Origin: Erythrobacter sp.
GTDB taxonomy: Bacteria > Pseudomonadota > Alphaproteobacteria > Sphingomonadales > Sphingomonadaceae
Reading direction: 5' to 3'
Length of the DNA stretch: 64,000 nt
Assembly (NCBI RefSeq): GCF_030066995.1
Contig: NZ_JASJAP010000005.1
Location: 1-64,000 of the forward strand
The translations under genes were made by a program, and so were the position numbers. The notes below the pieces were generated by a model, which saw only the letters and a list, made by a program, of their open reading frames with translations, searched no databases and was not told the DNA's origin. Each line of letters opens with the position of its first letter. The stretch's first letter is position 1. Below, in pieces: positions 35,623-47,943 of this stretch.

Positions 35623-36783
35623 TCAGCTCCCTCGGTAATAGCGGTGCGGGACAAAGGGCATGGGTGATACGGTCGCGGGCAGCCTTTTGGTGCGCACGGC
35701 GATTTCGAGGCTCGTGCCTTGGGCGGCGTGCGCCGCGTCGATGAAGGCCATGGCAATCGGGTGGCCGAGCGTGGGCGAAAAGCCGCCGCTGGTGACAACG
35801 CCGACCTTTGCATCGCCCGCGAACACTTCGGCGCCTTCGCGCGCGGGCATGCGACCTTCGAGCGTCAGACCAACGCGGATCTGGTCCGGGCCGTTCTCCA
35901 GAGCGGTCATCACCGCGCCGTGGCCCATATAGCCGCCCGTCTCGCGCCGCTTCTTTGAGAGCGCAAAGGTCAGATCGGCGCTGACCGGGTTGATGTCGGT
36001 GGTAAGATCATGGCCATAGAGCGGCAGGCCCGCTTCGAGACGCAGGCTGTCGCGCGCGCCCAGCCCGGCGGGGCGCACGCGCTCATCCGCGACCAGCGCC
36101 TCGGCGAGCGCTTCGACCCGGCTTTCGTGGACGGCGATTTCGAAGCCATCCTCCCCGGTGTAGCCTGCACGGCTGACCCAAAGATGCGCGCCTTCCCACT
36201 CGAACAGCCCGGCGGTCATGAAGGTGAGTGCGCCCGTGCCAGGGATCAGCTCTTCCAGCACCGCGCCCGCCTTTGGCCCTTGCAAAGCAAGGAGGGCAAA
36301 ATCGTCGAAATGCGTGAGCGTAATCTCGTCGGGCAGGTGTTCGCGCAAGTGCGCGATATCGTCCCGCTTGCACGCGCCGTTGACCACCAGCGCGAGATGC
36401 GGGCCGGTGTTGGTCACCATCAGATCGTCGATAACCCCGCCTGCCTCCGTCAGCAGCAGCGAATAGCGCATCTTGCCGGGCTTCAAGGAGGTGATGAGGC
36501 CGGGGAGCAATTTTTCGAGCGCGCGCGCGGCGCTGCCCGGATCGTCCGCCGCATCCTTCAGCGCAAGCTGGCCCATATGGCTGACATCGAACAGGCTGGC
36601 GCTCTGCCTCGTCCATTTGTGCTCCGCAACTATCCCGCCCCCTTCTCCGGTGTACTGGATCGGCATTTCATAGCCCGCAAACGGGACCATGCGCGCAGCC
36701 CGCGCGCGGTGCCAGGCATCGAGCGGAAGCGTGTCGAGCGGCCGATCGTCCCGTGCTTCATCGGATGTGTCTGTGGCGCTCAA
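35623..36783 (-). CDS. gcvT: Glycine cleavage system aminomethyltransferase
   Basis: The 386-residue T protein has FAGYEMPIQYTGEGGGIVAE, SLFDVSHMGQLALKDA, WVSRAGYTGEDGFEIAV and the C-terminal EVFAGDAKVGVVTSGGFSPT. It transfers the methylene unit from GcvH to tetrahydrofolate, releasing ammonia. It is the first gene of the operon and lies 50 bp after the riboswitch. Confidence 0.96.
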   Translation of the reverse strand: MSATDTSDEARDDRPLDTLPLDAWHRARAARMVPFAGYEMPIQYTGEGGGIVAEHKWTRQSASLFDVSHMGQLALKDAADDPGSAARALEKLLPGLITSLKPGKMRYSLLLTEAGGVIDDLMVTNTGPHLALVVNGACKRDDIAHLREHLPDEITLTHFDDFALLALQGPKAGAVLEELIPGTGALTFMTAGLFEWEGAHLWVSRAGYTGEDGFEIAVHESRVEALAEALVADERVRPAGLGARDSLRLEAGLPLYGHDLTTDINPVSADLTFALSKKRRETGGYMGHGAVMTALENGPDQIRVGLTLEGRMPAREGAEVFAGDAKVGVVTSGGFSPTLGHPIAMAFIDAAHAAQGTSLEIAVRTKRLPATVSPMPFVPHRYYRGS

Positions 36784-36834
36784 AGTCCTGGTCCCCGTAA
36801 GCAGCTTTAACGCCCGGGTTGGTGCCCCGTTCCA

Positions 36835-37072
36835 GGCGTTTTCCTGCCCCCTCTGTCGGGAAACCTGAGAGCTTCAGCGAGTGTGGCACCAAACGTATAT
36901 TGGCCGCCTCATCCGCCTCCCCTTCGGTGGTTTTGGACGCACGCATCCAAAACGCTTTCCAGAGCGCCTGAAGCCTTGTCGCGGTCCTTCTGCCTGAGAG
37001 TTTCCGGGGCGGTTGCTCCTTCGGCGCCTCGGCCCAAAAGGACCGTGATCTCTCCCGCGAAAGACACCGGAA
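36835..37072 (-). promoter_or_regulatory. Tandem glycine riboswitch upstream of gcvT
   Basis: On the minus strand the first aptamer reads CGGGAGAGATC, then GCCGAAGGAGCAA and CTCTCAGGCAGAAGGACCG. The second has CACCGAAGGGGAGG and CTCTCAGG followed by CGACAGAGGGGG. Both copies have the P1-P3 hallmarks of the glycine aptamer (CCGAAGG and CTCTCAGG). A GCGTTTTGGATGC..GCATCC hairpin joins them. In most bacteria this element turns gcv expression on when glycine is high. Confidence 0.93.
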
Positions 37073-37166
37073 TCGCTTCCGGCAGGCCGCATCTATGTTG
37101 CGTATGCGAAGGGGTGCGTCAATTGCCCAAAAGGGGAATTCGGGCGATTACGATATTTTCCTGCGG

Positions 37167-38384
37167 CTAGTCGCCGGATTCGCCGGTTTCCTGGCGCGCG
37201 GCGAGGATTTTCCGGGCCCGCTTCATCAAGTCCTTTTCGCCCTGCGAGAACCCGCCTGTGTCTTCGCCTCCGACAGGCGGCGGAGCTTGGGTTTGGAAGT
37301 AGACATAACCAGTTTCGCTATCACTGCCCCACCACAGCCCCGATTGCAGACCATAAGCCTCGCCTGAGTGACCAAAGAAGATCATGCCAGTGCCAAAGAG
37401 TTTGTCAGAGCAATCCCAATTGGGGTTGTCGATCATTTGCAAGCCGAATCCATAAGCGCAGAAAAATTCCTGATTGTCGGTTTGGCCGGTTACTGCTGAG
37501 GCGATCAGCCTGTCTATGCTCTTGCGCTGGAGGAAATCACCAGCCTTAAGCTGCATCACTCTCTGCCCGATCTTCGCCAGATCCACCATCCCAATCCGCA
37601 CTCCGCCCTGAGGTGAGAAGACCGAGGCGTTGGTGCCGGGGACATAATCCTCCAGCGTGCACTCCACCCCCTCAGCCACCGGGATCGAGCAGGCGGGCGG
37701 CAGATCGCCGGGGTAGTCGCGCGCAGGCTCATCGGTGTGGCGGTAGAGCGCCACGGCGCGCACCACCATGTCATCCGAACACCCGACCCAGTTGACGCAG
37801 GCCTCAACGCCCAGCGGGCCGAACACAGTGCGTTCCAGCAGCGCGTCATACCGCTCACCCGTCGCCGCTTCGAGCGCGGTCGCCACCACCGGCGAGCCCA
37901 GATTGGCGTATTCGAACGGCGCTTCGCCCGGAGGCGCTTGCGGATACCACGCGTCGGGGTCGGCGAGCTTTTCTTCGAGGCTCGCACCCAGCGGGATGAT
38001 ATAGCCCGCCTTGTCGCGCAGCCCCGCGCGGTGCGAGAGAAGCTGCGCCAGCGTAACCGGCGTCTCCGGGAAATTGGGCGAGCGCACCGTGAAGCCCAGA
38101 TAATCCGACACATCGGCGTCGAGATCGATTTTGCCCTCGTCCACCAGCCGCAGGGTCGCGAGCGCCATGATCAGCTTGGAGATCGAGGCGATGCGCACCG
38201 GATCGTTGAAAGCGACCGGCTCGCGGCTGTCGAAATTGCGCACCCCTTCGGCGATCAGCGGGGTGACGCTTTCGCGGTCAAAGGCGACCACCACGGCGGC
38301 GGGCGGAGGCTTCTGGGTGTCATCGGCGGCGGAAGCGGTAATGGGAAGCGCGAGAGCCAGTGCGGCAAGAAGCGTGCGGATCAT
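37167..38384 (-). CDS. Beta-lactamase-fold serine hydrolase
   Basis: This 405-residue exported protein (signal peptide TLLAALALALPITASA) has the class C beta-lactamase/esterase signature SISK (ASISKLIMALATL), the LLSHRAGL motif and a C-terminal HSG (FFGHSGEAYGL). The activity is probably a peptidase or esterase; there is no sign of resistance function. The frame continues upstream to 38666 but is not signal-like there. It lies downstream of metH with a 32-bp gap and may be read with that operon. Confidence 0.8.
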   Translation of the reverse strand: MIRTLLAALALALPITASAADDTQKPPPAAVVVAFDRESVTPLIAEGVRNFDSREPVAFNDPVRIASISKLIMALATLRLVDEGKIDLDADVSDYLGFTVRSPNFPETPVTLAQLLSHRAGLRDKAGYIIPLGASLEEKLADPDAWYPQAPPGEAPFEYANLGSPVVATALEAATGERYDALLERTVFGPLGVEACVNWVGCSDDMVVRAVALYRHTDEPARDYPGDLPPACSIPVAEGVECTLEDYVPGTNASVFSPQGGVRIGMVDLAKIGQRVMQLKAGDFLQRKSIDRLIASAVTGQTDNQEFFCAYGFGLQMIDNPNWDCSDKLFGTGMIFFGHSGEAYGLQSGLWWGSDSETGYVYFQTQAPPPVGGEDTGGFSQGEKDLMKRARKILAARQETGESGD

Positions 38385-38416
38385 GGCCCGCACCCTTGCC
38401 GCATACCCGCGCAAAA

Positions 38417-41076
<2,660 letters not shown>

Positions 41077-41080
<4 letters not shown>

Positions 41081-41628
41081 ATGGTCGGTTCCAGGGTCAG
41101 ATCGCGTGCGAAGACGAAATCATCGTAGAGTTTTCCGCCGACATCGAAGCGGCGCGTCCCGATGCGTTCAAAGCCGTGCTTTTCATAGAAAGCGATGGCG
41201 CGCGCATTGTCGGCTTTGACGCCCAGCAGCAGGCGGCGATGCCCCGCGGCGCCCGCCAGCGCGGCGCTGAGTAAGTCGCGCGCGAGACCGCCGCCGTGAA
41301 AGCGCGAGAGGACATAGATCTTCTTCAATTCGATATCGCCCTGTTGCGCGGCGTCGAGCTCGGGCGGGGTCAGCAGGGCGTAGCCGACCGGCGCGTCGTC
41401 CAGTTCGGCAAGCCAGGCTTTCGCGCCGTTCGCAAGCAGGCCTGCCAGAAAGTCGGGCGTGTGCTTGGTCGCGCAATGCGCCATCAGCGCCTCGCCTGCG
41501 ATCTGGCCCGCAAAGGTCTCGAGAAAGGTCGCGTTGCTGATCAACGACAGACGCCCGGCGTCCCCGGCGCTTGCCGGTCGAACGACTATCGCGGTGCCGT
41601 TGGTGCTGGAAGCGTCTGGCGTGCTCAC
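41077..41628 (-). CDS. GNAT-family N-acetyltransferase
   Basis: This 183-residue protein has the acetyl-CoA-binding pattern [20 protein letters not shown] and the C-terminal [20 protein letters not shown]. The substrate is unknown. It lies between the two metH genes (29 bp after one, 4-nt overlap with the other), so it is expressed with the methionine cycle. The start is GTG 41628. Confidence 0.85.
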
Positions 41629-41657
41629 GGGGGATCAGGGTCTTGGAAAAGGACTGA

Positions 41658-42761
41658 CTATTTGCAGGAGCAGCAGCTGGCGGGGCTGGCGATAGAGAAC
41701 GGCTCCAGCCCTGCAAGACGCATCGCGGGATCAAGCGTCGGCTTCTCGCGCGGCTTCGCCTCGCGCACCGCCGCGGCGATAGCGGAAATATGCCCCGGCG
41801 TGATCCCGCAACACCCGCCCAGAATGTTGACCTGGCCTTCCTTGGCCCACAGCGCGACGAGCTCGGCCGTGGTCGCAGGCGCTTCGTCGTATTCGCCCAG
41901 CTCGTTGGGAAGCCCGGCGTTGGGATAAGCGAGCAGCAGCGTGTCGGCGATGCTCGACATGATCTGGACATGCGGGCGCAATTGCTCGGCGCCAAAGCTG
42001 CAATTGAGGCCAATGGCGGCGGGCTTGGCGTGGCGCACGGTGTGCCAGAACGCCTCGACCGTGTGGCCCGACAGATTGCGCCCCGACATATCGGTGAGCG
42101 TGAGCGAGATAAGCATCGGTACATCGTGGCCGCGCTCCGCCTCGATCTCTTTCACCGCCATGATCGCAGCCTTGCAGTTCAGAGTGTCGAACACCGTCTC
42201 GATCAGGATGAAGTCGCAGCCGCCCTCGACCAGCGCATCCGCCTGTTCCTTGTAGATCGCCTTGACTTCGTCGAAGTCGACCTCGCGAAAACCGGGGTCT
42301 TCGACATCGGGGCTCAAGGACAGCGTCTTGTTGGTCGGCCCCATCGCGCCGCACACGAAACGCGGTAGGCCGTCCTCGGCGGTGGCATCGTCGCAGGCTT
42401 CGCGGATGACCCTTGCTGCCGAGATGTTGATGTCGCGCACCAGGTCTTCCGCGCCGTAATCCGCCTGGCTGATGCGGTTGGCGTTGAAGGTGTTGGTCGC
42501 GAGCAGCGTCGCGCCGGCGTGAATATAGCTGTCGCAGATCTTGCGGATCACCCGCGGCTGGGTGAGGTTCACCAGATCGTTATTGCCCTTTTGATCCCGA
42601 TTGAGCCCGGTCGCGCCCGCGTAGTCCTCAGCCGAGAGCTTCTCGGCCTGGATCGCGGTGCCATAGGGCCCATCCTTGATCAGAATGCGCGCCTTGGCCG
42701 CTTCGTTCAGGCGCTTGCGCGCGGTCGCGGCGGGTGCCGGGGACAGCGTAGCGGTGCTCAT
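41658..42761 (-). CDS. metH: Methionine synthase, part 1 (homocysteine S-methyltransferase domain)
   Basis: This 367-residue TIM-barrel domain has ILIKDGPYGTAIQAEKLSAE, LLATNTFNANRISQADYGAE and the zinc ligands in IGLNCSFGAEQL and NILGGCCGITPGHI. It activates homocysteine through zinc; the methyl group comes from the B12 domain of part 2. The C-terminus ends in an odd Cys cluster (CCSCK). It overlaps the preceding methyltransferase gene by 4 nt. Confidence 0.95.
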   Translation of the reverse strand: MSTATLSPAPAATARKRLNEAAKARILIKDGPYGTAIQAEKLSAEDYAGATGLNRDQKGNNDLVNLTQPRVIRKICDSYIHAGATLLATNTFNANRISQADYGAEDLVRDINISAARVIREACDDATAEDGLPRFVCGAMGPTNKTLSLSPDVEDPGFREVDFDEVKAIYKEQADALVEGGCDFILIETVFDTLNCKAAIMAVKEIEAERGHDVPMLISLTLTDMSGRNLSGHTVEAFWHTVRHAKPAAIGLNCSFGAEQLRPHVQIMSSIADTLLLAYPNAGLPNELGEYDEAPATTAELVALWAKEGQVNILGGCCGITPGHISAIAAAVREAKPREKPTLDPAMRLAGLEPFSIASPASCCSCK

Positions 42762-43525
42762 TGGGGAACGCCTTTCGTATGGGGGTCGCTATCAGGGGGG
42801 CGTTTGCACTCGAACACCTTCTCGCCGCGTTCCAGACCGTAACGCGGGCTTTCAACCGGGCCAGCGGTGAATTCTTCGATCTCAAATCCCGCATCGCGGA
42901 TCCGGTCGCGCACGTCACGCCCGTAAAAGCGCACATGATCGGACTGGCCAAAGGCGATTTCGCGCTCCTTGTCGGTGACCATTTCGGGGTTCTCATAGGT
43001 TTGCGACCACCCTTCCACGATCGGGAACATAGCAAACAGCGTGCCACCGGGGCGCAGAACACGGAACAATTCGGGCAAGGCCTTGCGGTCATCAACATGT
43101 TCCAGGACGTGGAAGAACAGGATCATGTCGACCGATTGCGACGGCAGATCCAAATCCTCAACGTTGAGGTTCAAATCCACATCCGTGCGAAACAGATCCG
43201 CGGTGCGATAGCTCGCCAGGCCCACGCTCCCAAGCCAGTCCTTCACGATGCCCTCGGGTGCAAAGTGGAGCAGGTCTTTACCGGCAAAGTCGGCATCGAT
43301 CAGTCGGAACAGTCGATGGCGCGGCAAGGATCCGCATTTGGGGCAGCAGCTCTTGGGCATCAGCATGACACCCGAACTGGCGAACGGCCCGACATAACCG
43401 CAATACGGACACTCCATCGCATCCGCCTTGCGCCACGCCCCGCCCGATAGCGCCATTTCCTGCACGGTCTGCGGGCTGCCCAGTTTGCTCAGCACGCTCA
43501 CATAAGATCGCAATTCTCTAAGCAT
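42758..43525 (-). CDS. Class I SAM-dependent methyltransferase with Cys4 zinc ribbon
   Basis: The 255-residue protein opens with MLRELRSYVSVLSKLG. Two CxxC pairs (CPYCG and CPKCG) probably bind zinc, followed by a methyltransferase-11-like domain (MILFFHVLEHVDDRKALPEL, then FRVLRPGGTLFAMFP). The usual glycine-rich motif I is weak. ATG 43525 after AAAGGAAC is favoured over 43555. Its substrate is unknown; the operon (metF before, metH after) ties it to SAM supply. Confidence 0.78.
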   Translation of the reverse strand: MLRELRSYVSVLSKLGSPQTVQEMALSGGAWRKADAMECPYCGYVGPFASSGVMLMPKSCCPKCGSLPRHRLFRLIDADFAGKDLLHFAPEGIVKDWLGSVGLASYRTADLFRTDVDLNLNVEDLDLPSQSVDMILFFHVLEHVDDRKALPELFRVLRPGGTLFAMFPIVEGWSQTYENPEMVTDKEREIAFGQSDHVRFYGRDVRDRIRDAGFEIEEFTAGPVESPRYGLERGEKVFECKRPPDSDPHTKGVPQ

Positions 43526-43581
43526 AATCTGTTCCTTTGCGACGGTGTCCCGCAAGATGACTTCGCCCTATCGCGTGGGCC

Positions 43582-44508
43582 TCATCCAGCACATGCCGGG
43601 CGTTTGCCGAGCATGTGGCAGATCGCATAGGCAAGGTCCGGGCGGTTGAGCGTGTAGAAGTGAAAATCGCGCTCGCCGCCCGCGTAGAGCCGGCGGCACA
43701 ATTCCGCAGCGACCGTTGCGGCGACCAGCTGGCGCGCGGCGGGCCGTTCATCGAGGCCTTCGAACAGGCCGTCCATCCACGCCGGTATATCGGCCCCGCA
43801 CGCGCCCGCAAACTTGCGCGCCTGGGCGACGTTGGTGACGGGAAGGATACCCGGCAAGACCTTCTGCTCGATCCCCGCCGCCGCCAGTCTGTCGCGGAAC
43901 CGAAAGAAGGTGTCGGCGGAAAAGAAGAACTGGCTGATCGCGCGCGTGGCCCCGGCGTCAAGCTTGCGCTTGAGATGGTCGATATCGGATTGGGGGCAAT
44001 CGGCGTCGGGGTGCGTTTCGGGATAGGCGGCGACCGAGATTTCGAAGTCGGCGATCTCTTTTAGCCCCGCGACCAGTTCGGCCGCGCCAGCGTAGCCATC
44101 GGGGTGCGGCGTGAAGGGCGCGCCCGGCTCTCCGGCATCGCCGCGCAGCGCGACGATATGGCGCACGCCGGCTTCCCAGTAGTGTTCGGCAACCTCGCGG
44201 AGCTCCGCCTTGCTCGCGCCCACGCAGGTCAGGTGCGCGGCGGCGGGAAGCTGCGCCTCGGCGATGATCCGCGCGACAGTGGCGTGGGTGCGCTCGCGCG
44301 TCGAGCCGCCCGCGCCATAGGTGACCGAGACGAATTGCGGCTGCAACGGCGCCAGCTCGACCACCGCCTTCCACAACTGCTCTTCCATCTTCTCGCTCTT
44401 GGGCGGGAAGAATTCGAAGCTCACATCAATGTCGCCGGGAAGGCCGGAGAACAGCGGCGTATCAAGCGCGGTGCGGTGTTCGCGCAGTTCCTCGAAGGTC
44501 GGGTTCAT
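43582..44508 (-). CDS. metF: Methylenetetrahydrofolate reductase
   Basis: This 308-residue FAD enzyme has the catalytic Glu in DVSFEFFPPKSEKMEEQLW, the flavin-binding TYGAGGSTRERTHATVARI, HLTCVGASKAELREV and ALRGDAGEPG. It makes 5-methyl-THF for MetH. It overlaps the regulator gene by 4 nt (ATGA). Confidence 0.96.
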   Translation of the reverse strand: MNPTFEELREHRTALDTPLFSGLPGDIDVSFEFFPPKSEKMEEQLWKAVVELAPLQPQFVSVTYGAGGSTRERTHATVARIIAEAQLPAAAHLTCVGASKAELREVAEHYWEAGVRHIVALRGDAGEPGAPFTPHPDGYAGAAELVAGLKEIADFEISVAAYPETHPDADCPQSDIDHLKRKLDAGATRAISQFFFSADTFFRFRDRLAAAGIEQKVLPGILPVTNVAQARKFAGACGADIPAWMDGLFEGLDERPAARQLVAATVAAELCRRLYAGGERDFHFYTLNRPDLAYAICHMLGKRPACAG

Positions 44509-45623
44509 GACGGGGTCTTCTGGGCGGGAGTGGGGGTGGGGGTGGAGATCGCGTCGAGTTGCTCGTTCAACGTCGTCTTGCGCTGACCGATCCAGACTTT
44601 GACGATCAATTCGCCGCCTTCGAGCGCAATCGGCTCGCTGGCGGTGAAGCCCGACCGGCGCAGAAGGCTCGCCATCTGGCGATCCGAAAATCCCAGGCGA
44701 GCGTGCTGGTGGCGGCCGCGCAGCTCTTCGCGGTCGTGCGCGGCGAAATCGACAATCGCGATGCGACCTTGCGGGCGGGTGACGCGCGCGGCCTCCGCCA
44801 GAGCCTGCGCGGGATCGGACGCGAAATGCAGCACCTGATGCAGCAGAACCGTGTCAAAGCTTCCCGCGTCAAACGGCAGGTCGGCGAAATCGCCCTGCAC
44901 AATCTCGATTTGCGCGGTGGGCAGATGCTGCAATTTGGCGCGCGCGACCCGCAGCATTTCAAGGTTCTTGTCCAGCGCGGTGACGCGCGCCGCCCGGCCC
45001 GCGAACAGTTCGGCAATGCGTCCCGTCCCGGTTCCGATGTCGAGCAAGGCGCCAAGCTCATGGCCGGACAGCGCCTCGACCAGGCGCGCTTCGACTTCCC
45101 CGTCCGAGCTGTGGAGCGCGCGCAATTCATCCCATTCGCCAGCGTGTCGCGCGAAATATTGCGTCGCAGCGTCTTCGCGGGCGGAGCGGATCGCGGCAAG
45201 CTTGCGCCGGTCGTCCGCGCAGCTTTGCGCAAAGGCTGGCTCTTCCGCCTCGGCAACGGCCAGCACCCGGTCGAGGGCAGCGGCAATCGGGCCAGCCTCT
45301 TCCGCAGCCCCCGTGCCGCGCAGGAAGACCCAACTGCCCTCGCGGCGGCGTTCGGCCAGACCCACATCGCACAAAATGCCGACATGGCGCGAGACGCGCG
45401 GCTGGCTTTGCCCGAGCACTTGCGCGAGTTCACCCACCGCCAGCTCCATCGTCGCCAGCAGCCGAGCCATGCGCAGCCGCGTGGGATCGGCGAGCGCCTT
45501 GAATAGGGCGTCCACCGGCACGGCCTTGGTCAGCGCGCCCGTCGCGGAACTCGTCGCGGAACTGGGCGGTGCGCTGGAAAGCGCGCTGGAGGAAGACACG
45601 GTCGTCATAGGCGCGTCATGCAT
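44505..45623 (-). CDS. ArsR-type regulator fused to SAM-dependent methyltransferase (SahR-like)
   Basis: The 372-residue protein has an N-terminal ArsR winged helix (DALFKALADPTRLRMARLLA, GQSQPRVSRHVGILCDVGLA) and a C-terminal methyltransferase domain (GALLDIGTGTGRIAELFAG, LHQVLHFASDPAQALAEAAR). Proteins with this layout (SahR/SamR type) control the methionine cycle in proteobacteria and probably sense S-adenosylhomocysteine or SAM. It heads the met operon and so is probably autoregulated. The ATG at 45623 lies inside the palindrome with no ribosome-binding site, so translation may be leaderless or start at ATG 45608. Confidence 0.88.
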   Translation of the reverse strand: MHDAPMTTVSSSSALSSAPPSSATSSATGALTKAVPVDALFKALADPTRLRMARLLATMELAVGELAQVLGQSQPRVSRHVGILCDVGLAERRREGSWVFLRGTGAAEEAGPIAAALDRVLAVAEAEEPAFAQSCADDRRKLAAIRSAREDAATQYFARHAGEWDELRALHSSDGEVEARLVEALSGHELGALLDIGTGTGRIAELFAGRAARVTALDKNLEMLRVARAKLQHLPTAQIEIVQGDFADLPFDAGSFDTVLLHQVLHFASDPAQALAEAARVTRPQGRIAIVDFAAHDREELRGRHQHARLGFSDRQMASLLRRSGFTASEPIALEGGELIVKVWIGQRKTTLNEQLDAISTPTPTPAQKTPS

Positions 45624-45642
45624 ATAAAGATATTTTTATATG
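45621..45642. promoter_or_regulatory. 22-bp palindromic operator at the head of the met operon
   Basis: The two halves CATATAAAGAT and ATTTTTATATG match as inverted repeats at 10 of 11 positions. This AT-rich palindrome is unique in GC-rich surroundings and overlaps the first codon of the ArsR-methyltransferase gene, the expected position for an autorepressor site. It may also hold the promoter's -10 region. Confidence 0.7.
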
Positions 45643-45676
45643 TGTAAATGGCCTCTCAGGAGAGTCCTCGGGCGCG

Positions 45677-46900
45677 CTACGAAGTTGGAAGCGAGGATGG
45701 GCGCTGCGGGCTGATGTCGCTGGCGCCGCCCACCATTGAGTAGATCGCCGCGCTCGCGGGGGTATCGGCATCGGCGTTGTAGGTGTCGTGCACCGCTTCG
45801 AGAACCAGGTCGGCGGCGGACTTGCGCACCACAGCCACCACGCAGCCGCCAAAGCCCGCGCCCGTCATCCGCACCCCGCCTAAAGGCGTGTCGCCAGCCG
45901 AAAGCGCCGCGCCGATCGTCCCGACCAGTCGATCGACCTCGGGCACGGTCACTTCGTAATCCTCGCGCAGGGAGGTGTGGCTCTCGGCAAACAGCCGCGC
46001 GATCGCCGCCGTGTCGCCCTGGTTGAGCGCGACCGCCGTGGGTTCGACCCGCGCGATCTCGCTCACCACGTGGCGCGCGCGTTTGTACAGGGTCGCGTCA
46101 AGGTCCCTGCGCCCCGCCTCAAGGGCTCGCGCGCTGAGATCGCGCAAGGCGCGCACGTTGAAGTGTTTCGCGGCGGCCTCGCACTGGGCGCGGCGCTCGT
46201 TGAACGCGCTGGTGACCAGTTCGCGGCGGATACCGGTATCCGCGACCACAAGGGCCAGCTCGCTTGACACCGCAATCGGCATGCTCTGGCCCGAACGGCA
46301 ATCGAGCAGCAAAGCCGCGTCGCTTGCTCCAAGCGCGGAGGCCATCTGATCCATGATCCCGCATTTTGTGCCTAGAAAGTCGTTCTCCGCCTCCTGCGCG
46401 ACCAGCGCCAGCTCCGCCTTTGAAACCTGGATGCGGCTCAGATACGCGAGCGCCAGAGCCACAACGACGGCAAAGGAGGCCGAGGAGGACAGGCCGGCGC
46501 CAATCGGAACATCGCCCGTGATCGCAAGGCGGGCGGGCAGGACTTCGTGCCCGCGCTTTTGCAGGGCCACCACCACCCCGCGAAGAAGGTTCTGCCAGCT
46601 GGAATCGGACCGGGCTATCGGCTCGTACAGCGCGATCTTGTCGCGGTTCTGGCCAAAGTCGATAGCCACCGCTTCGATATAGCCCTGGCCTCCGACTTCC
46701 GGCCCCGCCTGAATGGCAACGACCGTCTCGCGGTTGATCGCGCACGGGAGAACAAAGCCCTCATTGTAATCGACATGCTCGCCGATCAGGTTGACCCGCC
46801 CCGGCGCGGCGAAGAAACGGCGCGGGCTCTCTCCCTGGGTGCCGAAAGCGAGGCGATAGCCCTGCCGGGCGCGGGCGATCAGGCGCTCGCGCCGGATCAC
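45677..46900 (-). CDS. galK: Galactokinase
   Basis: The 407-residue GHMP kinase has the galactokinase signature [16 protein letters not shown], the ATP loop [18 protein letters not shown] and [15 protein letters not shown]. It phosphorylates galactose to galactose-1-phosphate. The start is GTG 46900, overlapping the galT stop (GTGA). Confidence 0.96.
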   Translation of the reverse strand: MIRRERLIARARQGYRLAFGTQGESPRRFFAAPGRVNLIGEHVDYNEGFVLPCAINRETVVAIQAGPEVGGQGYIEAVAIDFGQNRDKIALYEPIARSDSSWQNLLRGVVVALQKRGHEVLPARLAITGDVPIGAGLSSSASFAVVVALALAYLSRIQVSKAELALVAQEAENDFLGTKCGIMDQMASALGASDAALLLDCRSGQSMPIAVSSELALVVADTGIRRELVTSAFNERRAQCEAAAKHFNVRALRDLSARALEAGRRDLDATLYKRARHVVSEIARVEPTAVALNQGDTAAIARLFAESHTSLREDYEVTVPEVDRLVGTIGAALSAGDTPLGGVRMTGAGFGGCVVAVVRKSAADLVLEAVHDTYNADADTPASAAIYSMVGGASDISPQRPSSLPTS

Positions 46901-47943
46901 GCGGACGCCTCGCTGGCGGCAAGGTAATGCTCAGAGCCGCTGACCGCGCGCAGCATGTCCGCCGCGCGCTCGGGGGTGAGGTCGCGCTGGGGTTCGGCGA
47001 GCATCTCATAGCCCACCATGAACTTGCGCACCGAGGCCGAGCGCAAGAGCGGCGGGTAGAAATGGGCGTGGAGCTGCGCATGATCGAGCGCCGTTTCGGC
47101 AAATGGAAACTGATGCCACCCCATCGAATAGGGAAAGCTGGTGCGGAAGAGATTGTCATAGCGCGTGGTGAGCGCTTTCAGAACGCGGGCAAGGGTGCCG
47201 CGCTGGCCATCGGAGAGCTGGGGCAATCGCGCGGCCTTGAAGCGCGGTAGCACCAAGGTCTCGAACGGCCATGCCGCCCAGAACGGGACGATCGCGACCC
47301 AGTCCGCATTGCACTCCACCACCCGATCGCCGCTTTCGACCTCACGCGCCGCGAGATCGAGCAACATGTTGGAGCCGTTCTTATCATGATAGCCGACTTG
47401 CTGGACGATTTCCTCCGTCAGTTCATCGGGCATGTGCCGCGTCGCCCAGATCTGCCCATGCGGATGCGGGTTGGAGCACCCCATCATCGCGCCCTTGTTC
47501 TCGAAAATCTGCACGCTCGCAAACCGCTCGCCCAGCTCGGCGGTTTGATCGGCCCAGACATCGATCACTTCGCGCAGCTCAGCATGCGTCAGCAGCGGCA
47601 GAGTTTTGGAATGGTCGGGCGAGAAGCAGACGACGCGGCAGACGCCTTGGGTCGTTTGGGCCTTGAACAGCGCGTCCTCACTTTGGGCGAGGTCGGGGGG
47701 ATCGAGCAGCGCCGGAAAGTCGTTATCGAAGACGTAAACGCCCTCGTAGTCAGGGTTCACTTCGCCGTTCTTGCGTGTGTTGCCGGGGCACAGGTAGCAC
47801 CCCTCATCGTAAGCGGGCACAGGCGGCTTGGGCACGGTCTCCTCGCCCTGCCAGGGCCGGTCGAGCCGATGCGGCGAAACCTGCACCCAGCGCCCGCTTA
47901 GCGGGTTGTAGCGGCGGTGCGGCCTTGTAAGATCGATGCTCAC
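46897..47943 (-). CDS. galT: Galactose-1-phosphate uridylyltransferase
   Basis: The 348-residue HIT-superfamily protein has the CYLCPGN zinc site, the catalytic [19 protein letters not shown] and [11 protein letters not shown]. It exchanges galactose-1-phosphate with UDP-glucose. The start is GTG 47943, overlapping the symporter stop by 4 nt. The frame continues into the symporter region but that is not coding. Confidence 0.96.
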   Translation of the reverse strand: MSIDLTRPHRRYNPLSGRWVQVSPHRLDRPWQGEETVPKPPVPAYDEGCYLCPGNTRKNGEVNPDYEGVYVFDNDFPALLDPPDLAQSEDALFKAQTTQGVCRVVCFSPDHSKTLPLLTHAELREVIDVWADQTAELGERFASVQIFENKGAMMGCSNPHPHGQIWATRHMPDELTEEIVQQVGYHDKNGSNMLLDLAAREVESGDRVVECNADWVAIVPFWAAWPFETLVLPRFKAARLPQLSDGQRGTLARVLKALTTRYDNLFRTSFPYSMGWHQFPFAETALDHAQLHAHFYPPLLRSASVRKFMVGYEMLAEPQRDLTPERAADMLRAVSGSEHYLAASEASA

